64,000 nucleotides of DNA. Source: Pacificispira spongiicola (GTDB taxonomy: Bacteria > Pseudomonadota > Alphaproteobacteria > UBA8366 > Aestuariispiraceae). Shown here piece by piece: positions 8,030-17,525 of this stretch (positions within the stretch are counted from its first letter, which is position 1; every line of letters starts with the position of its first letter). The stretch is from positions 992,001 through 1,056,000 of the forward strand of contig NZ_JABBNT010000001.1 in NCBI RefSeq assembly GCF_012926505.1, written 5' to 3'. The notes under the pieces are model-generated. The model did not search any database and had not been told where the DNA came from. It saw only the letters and a program-made list of their open reading frames with translations. The position numbers were made by a program, and so were the translations under genes.

Positions 8030-8830
8030 ATGGAAAATCTGCTGCAAAGTCTGATCGCGTACAAAACCATCCTCGTCGCCGGATGGATCGCGGCTTTCTT
8101 TGTGTTCGAACGGGTTTTCCCCGCCGCCCCGATTGCCCTGTCACGCGAGGACCGCCGGAACCGCCTGTTCCGCAATGGGGCACTGTTCGGAACCAATACG
8201 ATCCTGTCCATTGCGGTAGTCGTACCGATCAGCGCCTGGGCGGCGGCCAGTGCCCCGGATTGGCGGTCGTCCCTTGCCCCATGGTGGCAGGGTCCTTTCG
8301 GGATCGTGCTGGACCTTCTGGTTCTGGATTGTTTGATCTATTGGTGGCATCGCCTGAACCATGTCGTGCCATTCCTGTGGCGGTTTCACGAAATCCATCA
8401 TCTGGACGAAACCTTGGATACGACCACCGCCGTCCGATTTCATTGGGGAGAGGTTCTTTTATCCGCCTGCGCCCGTGCGGTTCTGATCCTGACACTCGAC
8501 ATTCCGATCGAAAGCGTCCTGGTCTTCGAAATGCAGGTTCTGTTGGCGGCGATCTTCGCGCATTCCAATCTGCGCCTACCCACCGGGTTGGAGCGGGCCT
8601 TGGGCTGGATCGTCATCACCCCGGCCATCCATTGGGTGCATCACCACGCGATCCGCCGCGACACGGATTCGAATTACGGCAATCTGTTCAGTTTCTGGGA
8701 TCGGATTTTCGGATCGTTCAGTCCGAACCGACGGCGGCTGGACATGAAAATCGGCGTTGAACGGGAACCGGAGCGCCCCTTCGCGACCTTGTTCCTGCGG
8801 CCCTTCCGACGCATCGCCGATCAGAAGTAG
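8030..8830 (+). CDS. Sterol desaturase / fatty acid hydroxylase family membrane protein
   Basis: This protein of about 266 aa has several membrane segments (about residues 8-26, 48-68, 85-105 and 155-175) and the histidine-box set of the non-haem di-iron hydroxylase superfamily: WHRLNH, FHEIHH and IHWVHHHAIR. NYGNLFSFWDRIFGSF is the usual C-terminal signature. These enzymes hydroxylate or desaturate lipids (sterols, carotenoids, fatty acids). The lipid here is not known. ATG 8030 is chosen; an in-frame TTG at 7994 would add 12 residues. Its last 10 bp overlap the convergent DUF1223 gene. Confidence 0.85.
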   Translation: MENLLQSLIAYKTILVAGWIAAFFVFERVFPAAPIALSREDRRNRLFRNGALFGTNTILSIAVVVPISAWAAASAPDWRSSLAPWWQGPFGIVLDLLVLDCLIYWWHRLNHVVPFLWRFHEIHHLDETLDTTTAVRFHWGEVLLSACARAVLILTLDIPIESVLVFEMQVLLAAIFAHSNLRLPTGLERALGWIVITPAIHWVHHHAIRRDTDSNYGNLFSFWDRIFGSFSPNRRRLDMKIGVEREPERPFATLFLRPFRRIADQK

Positions 8831-9597
8831 ATTTCGCCCGCCATCGCAATGGTGCCGGTTTGCGGGTTCTGCACCAGCACGGCACAGCCTCCGTCGCCCG
8901 ATATCCGCTCCGCCGGAACGGACACGGTCAGATCGCCGCCGCGCCATTGCCGGGCCAGGGTTTCGGCGCTGCGCACCACATGGGCGTTGATCAGCTTCCG
9001 GCCACGATTTTCACCACGCTGAACGTCCGTTTCATGGCGCTTGTCGAACCCGACGACGAGGATTTCGAAACCTCCTTGTTCCGGGCTGTCCCCGGACAGG
9101 GTCACGGTCAAATCCCCACCGGCGGACCGGGCAAGCGAAACCACCGGCGGAGTTTCCATTTGATCACGGGCCATTTCCCGCTTCATGGACGCGGTTTCAA
9201 TCCGTGCCTCGACGGCGCTGCGGCGGGACCCGACCTCATGATCCCGTCCGTCGACGACCATTTGCGGTGTGTAATTGTAAGGGGACCCGAACGCCCGATT
9301 ATAGCGGCGCTGACGTTCCGTGAAGGCCGGATCGGCGAAGGGATCTTTCCAACCGATATAGTCCCAATAGTCGACATGAAATTCCAGCGCGATGACGTCC
9401 TGTCGTTGCGCCAGCTCCGACAACAACGCTTCCGCCGGGGGACAGGAACTGCATCCCTGGCTGGTGAACAATTCGACCACGACCGGCAACGCGTTCCCCT
9501 GCGCGACAGCGGGCACCGTCCGACCGTTGACCACGGCGAACCCGGCACCGATCAGGCCCAGGAACTGGCATAGGATTGTGCGACGATTATTTAGCAT
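8821..9597 (-). CDS. DUF1223 family exported thioredoxin-like protein
   Basis: This 258-aa protein starts with an arginine-rich signal region (NNRRTILCQFLGLIGAGF) ending near AVAQG, so it is probably exported. The mature part begins VVVELFTSQGCSSCPPAEAL, a thioredoxin-like strand with a CSSC motif, followed by FHVDYWDYIGWKDPFADP and YTPQMVVDG. This is the DUF1223 pattern, a secreted family of unknown biochemical role with a thioredoxin-like fold. Redox activity is plausible from the CxxC but unproven. The gene is alone on its strand and converges with the hydroxylase gene. Confidence 0.85.
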   Translation of the reverse strand: MLNNRRTILCQFLGLIGAGFAVVNGRTVPAVAQGNALPVVVELFTSQGCSSCPPAEALLSELAQRQDVIALEFHVDYWDYIGWKDPFADPAFTERQRRYNRAFGSPYNYTPQMVVDGRDHEVGSRRSAVEARIETASMKREMARDQMETPPVVSLARSAGGDLTVTLSGDSPEQGGFEILVVGFDKRHETDVQRGENRGRKLINAHVVRSAETLARQWRGGDLTVSVPAERISGDGGCAVLVQNPQTGTIAMAGEIYF

Positions 9598-9709
9598 ACT
9601 CGAAAAATAGGCCCCCCAGCCGATCCGCTCGAATCACTAATGGGTGAACCACCCGCGAGCGCATCGTTATCCCCCGATCGCGACGGACACTACCATGTTC
9701 CGCGCCCAA

Positions 9710-9801
9710 GGTATGCCTGCAAAAAATGGCATCTGCATACCAAGTTCCATACTCGTAATTCGGTTCTCGTATTTAGTGAATTTTAAGTATCATGGTATAG
9801 T
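9710..9801 (+). promoter_or_regulatory. Promoter region of the HD-GYP gene
   Basis: An inverted repeat GGTATGC (9710-9716) / GCATACC (9735-9741) lies in an AT-richer stretch. An extended -10-like ATGGTATAGT ends at 9801, with a weak -35 (TTAGTG, about 9773-9778) 17 bp upstream. The same ATGGTATAGT word sits just ahead of the degenerate GGDEF gene at 58.4 kb. Confidence 0.35.
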
Positions 9802-9849
9802 TTGGGTATGGGTGGGATCATGATATATTTGACGGTACCAAGGTTGCAG

Positions 9850-12054
9850 ATGTCCACCAGTAAGAACAGTTCAGCCCTAGTCGAAGACCACCTGCCGGAT
9901 CTCTTGCCGATCATGTTGTCGGCGGAGGAGACCCCGCTGCGGGTACCCGTGGAGCGCCTGCTCAACAATCTGGCCACTCCCATCTTCATCAAAAACCGAG
10001 ACGGATATTACGTCTTCGTGAACGACGCCCTATGCGAGGCCCTGGGAATGCGCCCGCAAGACATTGTCGGGCATACTCCGAAGGCATTGATCACAGATGA
10101 TAAATTGGACCTGATCCTGTCTCAGGACCGGATACTGTTCCGGGACGGCGGCACCCAGACGATTGAAACGCCGATCACGCTGCACGACGGATCCGTCATG
10201 CATGTCGTCTTCAATAAGTCCGCAATTTTCGACGATATGGGGCAGGTTATCGGGATCGTCGCCGTCGCCTATGACGTCACGGCAAGGAATCTTTATCGGT
10301 CGGAGTTGGCGCGGAAAAACGAGGAATTGACGGAGCGGATCAAAGAACTTCGCTGTTTGTACAAAATCACGTCGCTCCTCCGGGATACGACGACGCCAAT
10401 TGCAGAGATGCTGGACTCGTTCCTCAGCGTCATCCCAAGCGCCATGTTGTATCCCGACGACGCGCAGGTCCGGATCGTCCTGGGCGAACAGACGCGTGTC
10501 AGTTCGTCTTACGACGACGCCGCCAGCCGTATTTCCGCGACGATCAAGTCCGATTCCGGGGATGTCGGTCGCATCGACATCGCCTATGCCAATCCCCATC
10601 CAGAGAAGTTCGAGGGCCCCTTCCTGAAAGAAGAATGCGCCTTGCTGGAAGAAATCGCCGGCAAGATTGGGGATCGTTTCCAAGCGGAAATCGACGACCA
10701 CGCGCTCGCTCAGTCCGAGGCCCGATTCCGCTCGACGTTCGAACAGGCGGCAGTCGGAATTTGCCATTTGGACGCAAATCGGCGGTTCTTGCGGGCGAAC
10801 GAACGCCTGTGCCGCTTCTGGGGATATTCCGATCAGGAACTGCGTCAAATGGCGTATGACGACCTGACATTCCATGAGGATGTCGAAGAAGGCCGGACGC
10901 TGGGAGCAAAGCTTTGGAGCGGCGCCCTCAAGCATATCACCCTGGAAAAACGATACGTACGAAAGGATGGACAGACCGTCTGGGGGCGCGTTACGGCATC
11001 CGTTGTTCAGCATGAGGACGGCACCCCCCGACATTTCGTCGCCTTCGTCGAAGACATCGATGACGCGCGCAGAGTGGAGGATTTACATCGGATCACCTTC
11101 GACCGCGCGCCGATCGGTATCTGTCATATCTCGCTCGACCTCCGGCTCCTCAAATGCAATCCGCGATTCTGCAAAATCCACGGCCTCGAACCCGGCACGA
11201 TGGATGGGAAACCGCTCAATGAAATTAGTCCGACGATCTATCAATCAGCGGACGAAGAAGTTGCGCGGCAACTATTGGCCGGGGAAATCGACGAATACGA
11301 AGGCGAACGCTATTTCGTTCAAACAAACGGGCAAACGCGTTGGATGCGGTTTACGGTCACCCTGGTTCGGCACCCGGACGGAAGCCCGAACCATTTCGTC
11401 TGCGTCGTCGACGATATCACCGATTCGAAAACTTCGTCGGAACAGGTCGCCGAACTGACCGGCCGGCTGGTCCGCGCCCTGCGCGGCACCGTCGAAATCC
11501 TGTCGAAGACCCAGGAACTGCGGGACCCGTACACGGCGGGCCACCAGAACCGCGTCGCCAAATTGGCGGTCGCCATCGCGCGGCGTTTGAAGCTGGATAC
11601 CGTGCAGCTGCAAGACATCGAAATGGGCGCCATGATCCACGACATCGGGAAACTGATGGTGCCGTCCGACTTGCTGAACAAGCCTGGCCGCCTGACACCG
11701 GAAGAACTGGCGCTGATCAAAACACATGCGCGCCTGGGGGCGGATCTCGTCATGGAATCCGACATCTCCCCCACCGTCGTCGCCATCGTGCGCTACCATC
11801 ACGAACGGCTGGACGGGACCGGCTATCCCGACGGTCTTGCGGGTGAGGCCATACCGATCGAGGCGCGCATCGTCGCTGTATCGGATGTGGTGGAGGCGAT
11901 CACCTCCCACCGCCCCTATCGTCCGGGTCGGGGGTTGGATGTCGCCATCGACGAAATCAAGGCCGGGTCCGGTACGATATACGATACGCAGGTGGTGGAT
12001 GCCTGCCTGGCCGTCTTGGAATCCGAGTCGCCCGAAGCGTTTCTGGTATCCTGA
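9850..12054 (+). CDS. Multi-PAS HD-GYP domain protein, predicted cyclic-di-GMP phosphodiesterase
   Basis: This is a soluble signalling protein of about 734 aa. Order (numbered from ATG 9850): PAS 1 about 30-145 (FIKNRDGYYVFVNDALCEAL), a mixed alpha/beta sensor-like region 150-285, PAS 2 about 290-410 and PAS 3 about 412-530, each with a PAC-like tail (ARRVEDL, SKTSSEQ), then HD-GYP about 540-725. The catalytic set is intact: AGHQNRVAKL, GAMIHDIGKLMVPSDLL, KTHARLGADL, YHHERLDGTGYPDG and SHRPYRPGRG. HD-GYP enzymes hydrolyse cyclic-di-GMP. No transmembrane helix is seen, so it reads cytoplasmic cues. Starts at TTG 9802, ATG 9808 or ATG 9820 are possible; I prefer 9850, which has AAGG 6 nt upstream. 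Confidence 0.92.
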   Translation: MSTSKNSSALVEDHLPDLLPIMLSAEETPLRVPVERLLNNLATPIFIKNRDGYYVFVNDALCEALGMRPQDIVGHTPKALITDDKLDLILSQDRILFRDGGTQTIETPITLHDGSVMHVVFNKSAIFDDMGQVIGIVAVAYDVTARNLYRSELARKNEELTERIKELRCLYKITSLLRDTTTPIAEMLDSFLSVIPSAMLYPDDAQVRIVLGEQTRVSSSYDDAASRISATIKSDSGDVGRIDIAYANPHPEKFEGPFLKEECALLEEIAGKIGDRFQAEIDDHALAQSEARFRSTFEQAAVGICHLDANRRFLRANERLCRFWGYSDQELRQMAYDDLTFHEDVEEGRTLGAKLWSGALKHITLEKRYVRKDGQTVWGRVTASVVQHEDGTPRHFVAFVEDIDDARRVEDLHRITFDRAPIGICHISLDLRLLKCNPRFCKIHGLEPGTMDGKPLNEISPTIYQSADEEVARQLLAGEIDEYEGERYFVQTNGQTRWMRFTVTLVRHPDGSPNHFVCVVDDITDSKTSSEQVAELTGRLVRALRGTVEILSKTQELRDPYTAGHQNRVAKLAVAIARRLKLDTVQLQDIEMGAMIHDIGKLMVPSDLLNKPGRLTPEELALIKTHARLGADLVMESDISPTVVAIVRYHHERLDGTGYPDGLAGEAIPIEARIVAVSDVVEAITSHRPYRPGRGLDVAIDEIKAGSGTIYDTQVVDACLAVLESESPEAFLVS

Positions 12055-12092
12055 TCCGGGCCTCCTGATCCGGAACAGTCCCAACGGACAAA

Positions 12093-12116
12093 AAAGGCGG
12101 GCCGAGGCCCGCCTTT
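12093..12116. terminator. Bidirectional terminator between the HD-GYP gene and acnA
   Basis: The 10-bp perfect stem AAAGGCGGGC / GCCCGCCTTT with a CGAG loop has T-runs on both strands (TTTCTCGTTT on plus, TTTTTTG on minus), serving two convergent genes. Confidence 0.85.
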
Positions 12117-12142
12117 CTCGTTTCAACCTAAAGACCGGGCGG

Positions 12143-14839
12143 TCAGGCCGCCTTGCCTTCCGCCAACAGGTTGCGCAGCACGTATTGCAGCACACCGCCG
12201 TGACGGTAGTAATCGACCTCGCCCGCCGTATCGATGCGGCAGGTCAGGTTCACCTGATTGGTCGACCCGTCCGCCTTGTGGATGACCAGGGTCATGTCCT
12301 TGCGCGGCTTCAGGTCGTCCTCGATCCCCAGAATGTCGAAGGTCTCCGACCCGTCGAGGCCCAGGGATTTCCACGTCGTGCCTTCCTTGAACTGCAGCGG
12401 CAGAACGCCCATGCCGACGAGGTTGGACCGGTGGATACGCTCGAAGCTTTCCACGATCACGGCCTTGACGCCCAGCAGGTTGGTACCCTTCGCCGCCCAG
12501 TCGCGGGACGACCCGGTACCGTATTCCTTACCGCCGAAGACCAGAAGCGGCGTGCCTTCCGCCTTGTACTTCATCGCGGCGTCATAGACGGACATCTGTT
12601 CGCCGTCCGGCATGTGGCGGGAATAACCGCCTTCGACGCCTTCGACCATGGCGTTGCGGATGCGGATATTGGCGAAGGTGCCACGCATCATGACTTCGTG
12701 GTTCCCGCGGCGCGAGCCGTAGGAGTTGAAGTCCGCCGGACGGACCTGACGTTCGGTCAGATATTCGCCCGCCGGGGTCGACGGTTTGAAGGAACCCGCC
12801 GGGGAGATGTGGTCGGTCGTGACCGAGTCGCCCAGCATCAGGAGCGGACGCGCGCCCTTGATATCCGTGACGGCGGCCGGTTCGGCGGCCATATCTTCGA
12901 AATAGGGCGGATGCTGAACATAGGTCGACCCGCCGTTCCAGGCATAGGTTTCCCCGCCCGTGACGTTGATCGCCTGCCATTCCGGCGGCCCCTGGAACAC
13001 GTTGCCGTAGCGCGACCGGAACATGTCCGCCGTCAGGCATTCACGCACAGTGTCCTGGATTTCGTGGTTCGACGGCCAGATATCCTTCAGATAGACGGGA
13101 TTGCCGTCCTTGTCTTCACCCAGCGGATCCGTCGCGACGTTGATTTTCGCGTTGCCCGCGATGGCATAGGCGACGACCAGCGGCGGCGATGCCAAGTAGT
13201 TGGCGCGGGTTTGCGGGCTGACGCGGCCTTCGAAGTTACGGTTGCCCGACAGAACCGCCGCGGTGACGAGATCGCCTTCATCGATGGCCGCCGCAATCGG
13301 GTCCGGCAGCGGGCCGGAGTTCCCGATACAGGTCGTGCAGCCATACCCGACGAGGTCGAAGCCCAGCGCGTCCAGATCGGCCTGAAGACCGGCTTTTTCC
13401 AGATAGTCGGTGACGACCTGGGAACCGGGCGCCAGGGAGGTTTTGACCCACGGCTTCACATTCAGGCCCTTTTGGCGGGCCTTGCGCGCGACCAAACCGG
13501 CCGCGACCAGCACCGCCGGGTTCGACGTGTTGGTGCAGGACGTGATGGCGGCGATAACGACCGCACCGTCTTCCAGCGCGTAATCGGCCCCGGCGACCGG
13601 CACCGACTTGTCGGAATGGCCGCGTTCTTCGAAGACACCGGCGATATTGGTCGGCACACCGGACAGGGCGACGCGATCCTGCGGACGCTTCGGCCCGGCC
13701 AGGGACGGTTCGACCTGATCCAGATCCAGTTCCAGCGTATCCGTGAAGATCGGGTCGGCACTGTCGGCGGTGCGCCACATGCCCTGCGCCTTGGCATAAG
13801 CTTCGGCCAGCGCGACTTCTTCCGCCGGACGGCCGGAGAATTCGAGATACCGGATGGTTTCCGCGTCGATCGGGAAGATCCCGCAGGTCGCGCCGTATTC
13901 CGGCGCCATGTTGGCGATCGTCGCGCGGTCGGCCAGCGTCAGGTTATCCAGGCCCGGCCCGAAGAATTCGACGAACTTGCCGACGACGCCGCGCTTGCGC
14001 AGCATCTGCGTGACCGTCAGCACCAAGTCGGTGGCGGTCATGCCTTCCTTCAACCGACCCATCAGCTTAAAGCCGACGACCTCCGGGATCAGCATGGTGA
14101 CCGGCTGGCCCAGCATCGCGGCTTCGGCTTCGATCCCGCCGACGCCCCAACCCAGAACGCCCAGGCCGTTGACCATGGTCGTGTGGCTGTCCGTGCCCAC
14201 CAGCGTGTCCGGATAGGCGATTTCGGCGCTGCCGTTCTTTTCCATCGACGACCAGACCGTGCGGGCCAGGTATTCGACGTTCACCTGGTGACAGATGCCC
14301 GTGCCCGGAGGGACGACGCGGAAATTATCGAACGCGTTCTGACCCCAGCGCAGGAACTCATAGCGTTCGCCGTTGCGGTCGAATTCCAGTTCCACGTTCT
14401 TCTTGAACGCATCCGGGCCGCCGAAAAAATCGACCATGACGGAATGGTCGATGACCAGATCGCATGGCGACAGCGGGTTAATCTTCTGCGGGTCGCCGCC
14501 CATCTTGGTCATGGCGTCGCGCATGGCGGCCAGATCGACGACCGCCGGAACGCCGGTGAAGTCCTGCATCAGGACGCGGGCCGGGCGGTAGTTGATTTCG
14601 CGATCGGAGGTCTTGGTCTTCTGCCAGTCGGAGATGGCCTGAACATCCTCGACGGAAACGCTGTGGCCGCCGTCTTCGAAGCGCAGCAGGTTTTCCAGCA
14701 GGACCTTCATGGAGAACGGAAGGCGGGAGATGTCCCCAATCTTCTCGGCCGCGGCGGCGAGATCGTAATAGTCGTAGCTCTTGGAGCCGACTTTCAGGCT
14801 GCGGCGGGTTTTCAGGCTGTCTTGACCGGTCATCGTCAT
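12143..14839 (-). CDS. acnA: Aconitate hydratase A
   Basis: This 898-aa enzyme isomerises citrate and isocitrate in the TCA cycle and carries a [4Fe-4S] cluster. The cluster cysteines are in [10 protein letters not shown] and [27 protein letters not shown]-like and [20 protein letters not shown] segments give the substrate site, and the swivel domain contains [14 protein letters not shown] and [16 protein letters not shown]. The length matches the AcnA/IRP1 type. I start at ATG 14839 ([15 protein letters not shown]), with GGGAGAG upstream; ATG 14833 is the alternative. A leader of about 220 nt is implied by the best promoter, at 15069-15098. Confidence 0.97.
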   Translation of the reverse strand: MTMTGQDSLKTRRSLKVGSKSYDYYDLAAAAEKIGDISRLPFSMKVLLENLLRFEDGGHSVSVEDVQAISDWQKTKTSDREINYRPARVLMQDFTGVPAVVDLAAMRDAMTKMGGDPQKINPLSPCDLVIDHSVMVDFFGGPDAFKKNVELEFDRNGERYEFLRWGQNAFDNFRVVPPGTGICHQVNVEYLARTVWSSMEKNGSAEIAYPDTLVGTDSHTTMVNGLGVLGWGVGGIEAEAAMLGQPVTMLIPEVVGFKLMGRLKEGMTATDLVLTVTQMLRKRGVVGKFVEFFGPGLDNLTLADRATIANMAPEYGATCGIFPIDAETIRYLEFSGRPAEEVALAEAYAKAQGMWRTADSADPIFTDTLELDLDQVEPSLAGPKRPQDRVALSGVPTNIAGVFEERGHSDKSVPVAGADYALEDGAVVIAAITSCTNTSNPAVLVAAGLVARKARQKGLNVKPWVKTSLAPGSQVVTDYLEKAGLQADLDALGFDLVGYGCTTCIGNSGPLPDPIAAAIDEGDLVTAAVLSGNRNFEGRVSPQTRANYLASPPLVVAYAIAGNAKINVATDPLGEDKDGNPVYLKDIWPSNHEIQDTVRECLTADMFRSRYGNVFQGPPEWQAINVTGGETYAWNGGSTYVQHPPYFEDMAAEPAAVTDIKGARPLLMLGDSVTTDHISPAGSFKPSTPAGEYLTERQVRPADFNSYGSRRGNHEVMMRGTFANIRIRNAMVEGVEGGYSRHMPDGEQMSVYDAAMKYKAEGTPLLVFGGKEYGTGSSRDWAAKGTNLLGVKAVIVESFERIHRSNLVGMGVLPLQFKEGTTWKSLGLDGSETFDILGIEDDLKPRKDMTLVIHKADGSTNQVNLTCRIDTAGEVDYYRHGGVLQYVLRNLLAEGKAA

Positions 14840-15142
14840 GGTTACTTGACTCTCCCGTAGTAGAGGGGGCGCCTCTTTAAGGTACGGCAAACCCCGTTGG
14901 CTGGTTCCGAGAGGCCGGCGCGCGAACTGTGGGAAACGGTCACCCCCCGGTGACAATTCCATTCGGCACTGCGCGTGACCGGGCCTTCGGTCGGCGTCCG
15001 GCGGGCGATATGCCACCGTGCCGTCAGGGGCCTGGTCGGCTGCTCCTCGGAAATCCAAGTTGCGGCGCGTTATACTGCATTGCAGTGTAACCGAACAACG
15101 CTCAATTTGGCGCGGATTTATAAGGATAGGGCGCGGACGCGC
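14840..15142 (-). promoter_or_regulatory. acnA promoter region with palindromic operator in the spacer
   Basis: On the minus strand, TTGTTC (15098-15093) and TATAAC (15074-15069) are separated by 18 bp. The spacer holds the 13-bp palindrome ACTGCAATGCAGT, seen as ACTGCATTGCAGT on plus at 15074-15086. That fits the CTGC-N3-GCAG consensus of PhaR-type repressors and resembles the two palindromes upstream of the phasin gene. The rest of this 303-bp gap has no gene that I can support. Confidence 0.5.
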
Positions 15143-15889
15143 TCAACCGAGCCCGATCCCGTCGGAAACCGCCTTGGCCACAGCCGACGAAAAACTCGTC
15201 ACATTGAAGCGTTGGGCGATCTGCTGATGCCGCTTTTCCAGCATGCGAGGGGAGATATCCAGGAGTTTGGCCTGTTCCGCGAAGGTAAGCTCCGGGTGGT
15301 CAATCTGCACGCGCAGGGCTTCCAATTGCTTGTCGCTGAGCTTCAGGAAACTGCGTGCGATCCGCGTCAGTCCTTCGTGATCGCGCAGCAATTCGTCCAT
15401 TCGAACCGCCGCAATCGACAATTCCGCCCGAAAACGGGCGAACAGGGCGTTCACCGGTTTCGGCGCGCACAGGATCAGGGCGGACATGGCCTGTCCGCGC
15501 CCACCGAAAACCACGGCCCCGTCATGGATGCCGAAGGCTTGCCACACCTTCGCGGTATCATCCGCGTAAGGCCCGCGCAGCTTGTCGCGCGCCTCCGCGA
15601 AGGTGAAATTCTGCCAGCGGCGGCGAATGGCGACGGCGACGGGACAGAAACGGTCGGCCTCCACCCCGTAATAGTGCTCCAGAAAGCCATGCGGCATCGA
15701 ATCCCAGGTTGCGACCGTTTCCGGTTCCCAGGCCTGCCAAAAGCACCACTGGAAACCCAATTGCCGTGCGACACGCGCGATTTCAGACGCGGATTCAGCC
15801 TGCGCAAAGGCCGTCAGCGCCGTTCCGCGCCCAACCGCGACCATCGGTGCGGAAACAATACTGTCATCTATGCCGTTGCGATCCGCCAT
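15143..15889 (-). CDS. LuxR-family regulator with autoinducer-binding-like domain
   Basis: This 248-aa protein has two parts. Residues about 17-165 resemble the autoinducer-binding domain, including LGFQWCFWQAWEPETVATW and EHYYGVEADRFCPVAVAIRR. Residues about 180-242 are a LuxR-type helix-turn-helix (LSDKQLEALRVQ, LDISPRMLEKRHQQIAQRFN, SSAVAKAVSDG). In TraR/LuxR the conserved Asp of the DPV motif contacts the acyl-homoserine-lactone amide. Here the matching position reads CPV, so a canonical AHL ligand is doubtful. It lies 124 bp downstream of a GNAT/autoinducer-synthase-like gene in the same direction and has an inverted repeat upstream. Confidence 0.8.
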   Translation of the reverse strand: MADRNGIDDSIVSAPMVAVGRGTALTAFAQAESASEIARVARQLGFQWCFWQAWEPETVATWDSMPHGFLEHYYGVEADRFCPVAVAIRRRWQNFTFAEARDKLRGPYADDTAKVWQAFGIHDGAVVFGGRGQAMSALILCAPKPVNALFARFRAELSIAAVRMDELLRDHEGLTRIARSFLKLSDKQLEALRVQIDHPELTFAEQAKLLDISPRMLEKRHQQIAQRFNVTSFSSAVAKAVSDGIGLG

Positions 15890-15966
15890 GCTCTACCGTC
15901 AATCATCCAATCTCACGTCCGGCTGTATCTCTAGCCGCAATTCCCTCGACGATACCGAGAAGGAGT

Positions 15967-15981
15967 TACCAAACCGGTAAT
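15967..15981. promoter_or_regulatory. Inverted repeat upstream of the luxR-type gene
   Basis: TTACC-AAACC-GGTAA is a perfect 5+5+5 inverted repeat 78 bp before the regulator's ATG. Two more TTACCAA half sites lie nearby, at about 15998 and at 16743 ahead of the GNAT gene. This could be the binding site of the adjacent LuxR-type protein, although it is not a canonical lux box. Confidence 0.35.
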
Positions 15982-16013
15982 AAAACTCGATACGCCTTAC
16001 CAATGCAGGCCAA

Positions 16014-16640
16014 TCAGGCCACAGCAGCATACTCCGACATGAAGCGATCGAAATCCCGGCATTCCGTCGCACCGCTCAGCGATTGCAAAAGGGCCGCATC
16101 GCTTGCCTCTTCTTTTATCGCGGAACTTGTATCTAAGTCCAATATGATCTGTTGATACTCCACATTGTTGTATATCGCGGGCGGCGCATCCATCAAACGA
16201 AATCCATGTTTCGTCCAGAACTTAAGGAGTTTGGGGTTTTCCACCGCGCCGACAACGGCGGAAACGCCCTTGAATTCGCTATAGGCCCGCGCATGCCGCG
16301 CCAGGGCGTAAAGCGCCTTCATCCCGGTCGATCCCGCATTCGGCATGATGGCAAGACGTTCCCAGGAGGCGATCCCGCCACCGGACGCGGTCAGCAACCG
16401 CACGCGCATGGTTCCGATCGGCCGCTTGCCCTGACGCGCGATCAAATGGGTCGTGCTGGCCAGATCGTTTCCGTCGAATTCTTCCTCGAACGGTTCACCC
16501 CGCGCCAGGAAGGTTGCGCTGCGGATGGCAAGGCACGCCATCAGACCGTCCAGGTCGGAAACAATTTCTACCCGCACCGACGGTTCGCTCGGCGTCGACC
16601 TGCCCGCACGGTCCGGCTGCACTTTTTTCAAACTGGTCAT
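16014..16640 (-). CDS. GNAT-fold acyl/acetyltransferase, autoinducer-synthase-like
   Basis: This 208-aa protein has a GNAT fold whose first half is laid out like LuxI/FeeM-type synthases: AIRSATFLARG, then EEEFDGNDLASTTHLIARQG, then RPIGTMRVRLL. The second half contains SWERLAIMP, a helical segment (MKALYALARHARAYSEFKG) and the GNAT C-terminus LLKFWTKHGFRLMDAPP. LuxI proteins normally carry an invariant Trp after the first Arg/Phe pair, and I do not see it, so ordinary AHL synthesis is uncertain. It may be an N-acyl-type synthase or a plain acetyltransferase. AAGGAG before ATG 16640 decides the start. The downstream LuxR-type gene suggests a signal/receptor pair. Confidence 0.65.
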   Translation of the reverse strand: MTSLKKVQPDRAGRSTPSEPSVRVEIVSDLDGLMACLAIRSATFLARGEPFEEEFDGNDLASTTHLIARQGKRPIGTMRVRLLTASGGGIASWERLAIMPNAGSTGMKALYALARHARAYSEFKGVSAVVGAVENPKLLKFWTKHGFRLMDAPPAIYNNVEYQQIILDLDTSSAIKEEASDAALLQSLSGATECRDFDRFMSEYAAVA

Positions 16641-16643
16641 CAT

Positions 16644-17054
16644 TCTCTCCTTTTCGGATAGGTTTTGGCAGTAGCAGCTTGTAACCCGCCACATCCCCCC
16701 AACGCACCTCATTGTAGACGACAAACACAAATCTGGGGCGAATTACCAACCAATGAGTGCGAATTTTTCTTGCATCTGTAAAAATCGTGGCTACAGTGAA
16801 CGCATCCCTGCCGTGTATCGGTTGGCAAAGTGGTCGTTCCAGTGGGTTGTGGGGACCCGGTTCAGTCGCTTTCCCGTGTTACGTCCGGCAGTGCCGACCA
16901 AGGTCGGCCAAATCCCGATCCGATATCTTTCCGGCTTTTCGTGGCTATGCCGTCTTCTCGACGCGCGATGTCTCGCCCGACGAGTCTGACTTGTACGCCC
17001 GAAAGAGGCCGGATCGACAGGGATCGAAAACCCTCAACTGAATTGGAGTTCAAA
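16644..17054 (+). promoter_or_regulatory. Divergent region; candidate promoter and long leader of the XRE gene
   Basis: This 411-bp gap has no convincing gene. TTGCAT (16770-16775) and TACAGT (16792-16797) are spaced 16 bp apart on the plus strand and are a good sigma-70-type match. They would give a leader of about 250 nt before the XRE gene at 17055. A TTACCAA half site at 16743-16749 lies on the side of the divergent GNAT gene. Confidence 0.4.
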
Positions 17055-17423
17055 ATGCCTCATCCTACGGATGTTCATGTTGGTCGTCGTGTCCGTGAAG
17101 CCCGTGTTGCCAAGGGCATGTCCCAAACCGATCTGGGCGACAAGCTGGGTGTCAGCTTTCAGCAGGTGCAGAAATACGAAAAAGGGACCAACCGCATCGG
17201 CGCCAGCCGTCTGTTGCAGACCGCAACGGCGCTGAACGTTCCGGTCGAATATTTCTTCGACGGCGTCAACGACGGCGGCCAGGACGATTCGCCGGTGAAC
17301 GCCAAGCTGTCCCGCAAGGCGATCGCTACGGCGACCAAATTGCACCAGATCCCCGATGAGGCCATGCGGCGCGAGATCATCCGCCTGATCGACGTGGCCT
17401 CGGAGGTCCGTCTGGCGAGCTAA
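17055..17423 (+). CDS. XRE-family helix-turn-helix regulator (paralogue 1)
   Basis: This 122-aa protein has an N-terminal XRE/Cro DNA-binding domain at residues about 8-68 (VGRRVREARVAKGMSQTDLG, then FQQVQKYEKGTNRIGASRL). The C-terminal tail (EAMRREIIRLIDVAS) probably mediates dimerisation. It is the typical short alphaproteobacterial XRE regulator. The start at ATG 17055 is supported by TTGGAG 10 nt upstream. It faces a closely similar paralogue at 17526-17876 across a shared terminator. Function and targets are not evident from context. Confidence 0.9.
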   Translation: MPHPTDVHVGRRVREARVAKGMSQTDLGDKLGVSFQQVQKYEKGTNRIGASRLLQTATALNVPVEYFFDGVNDGGQDDSPVNAKLSRKAIATATKLHQIPDEAMRREIIRLIDVASEVRLAS

Positions 17424-17463
17424 AGGGTCTCAAAAACCCCGTTTACAGCGTTAGCGCCGATAA

Positions 17464-17494
17464 AAGGCCGACCGCCATCAAGACGGTCGGCCTT
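17464..17494. terminator. Terminator between the two convergent XRE genes
   Basis: The 11-bp perfect stem AAGGCCGACCG / CGGTCGGCCTT has a 9-nt loop. CTTCCTTTTC follows on plus and TTTTATCGGC on minus, so it can serve both genes. Confidence 0.85.
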
Positions 17495-17525
17495 CTTCCT
17501 TTTCGGGGCGAATGCTAAACTCGAT

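Noticed and set aside
11726-14860. Very long plus-strand open frame opposite acnA
   Set aside because: It is the antisense shadow of a GC-rich highly conserved gene, with no domain features or ribosome binding site.
15967-15981. Canonical lux box
   Set aside because: The inverted repeat is 15 bp and does not match the 20-bp lux-box consensus. It is kept only as a candidate operator.
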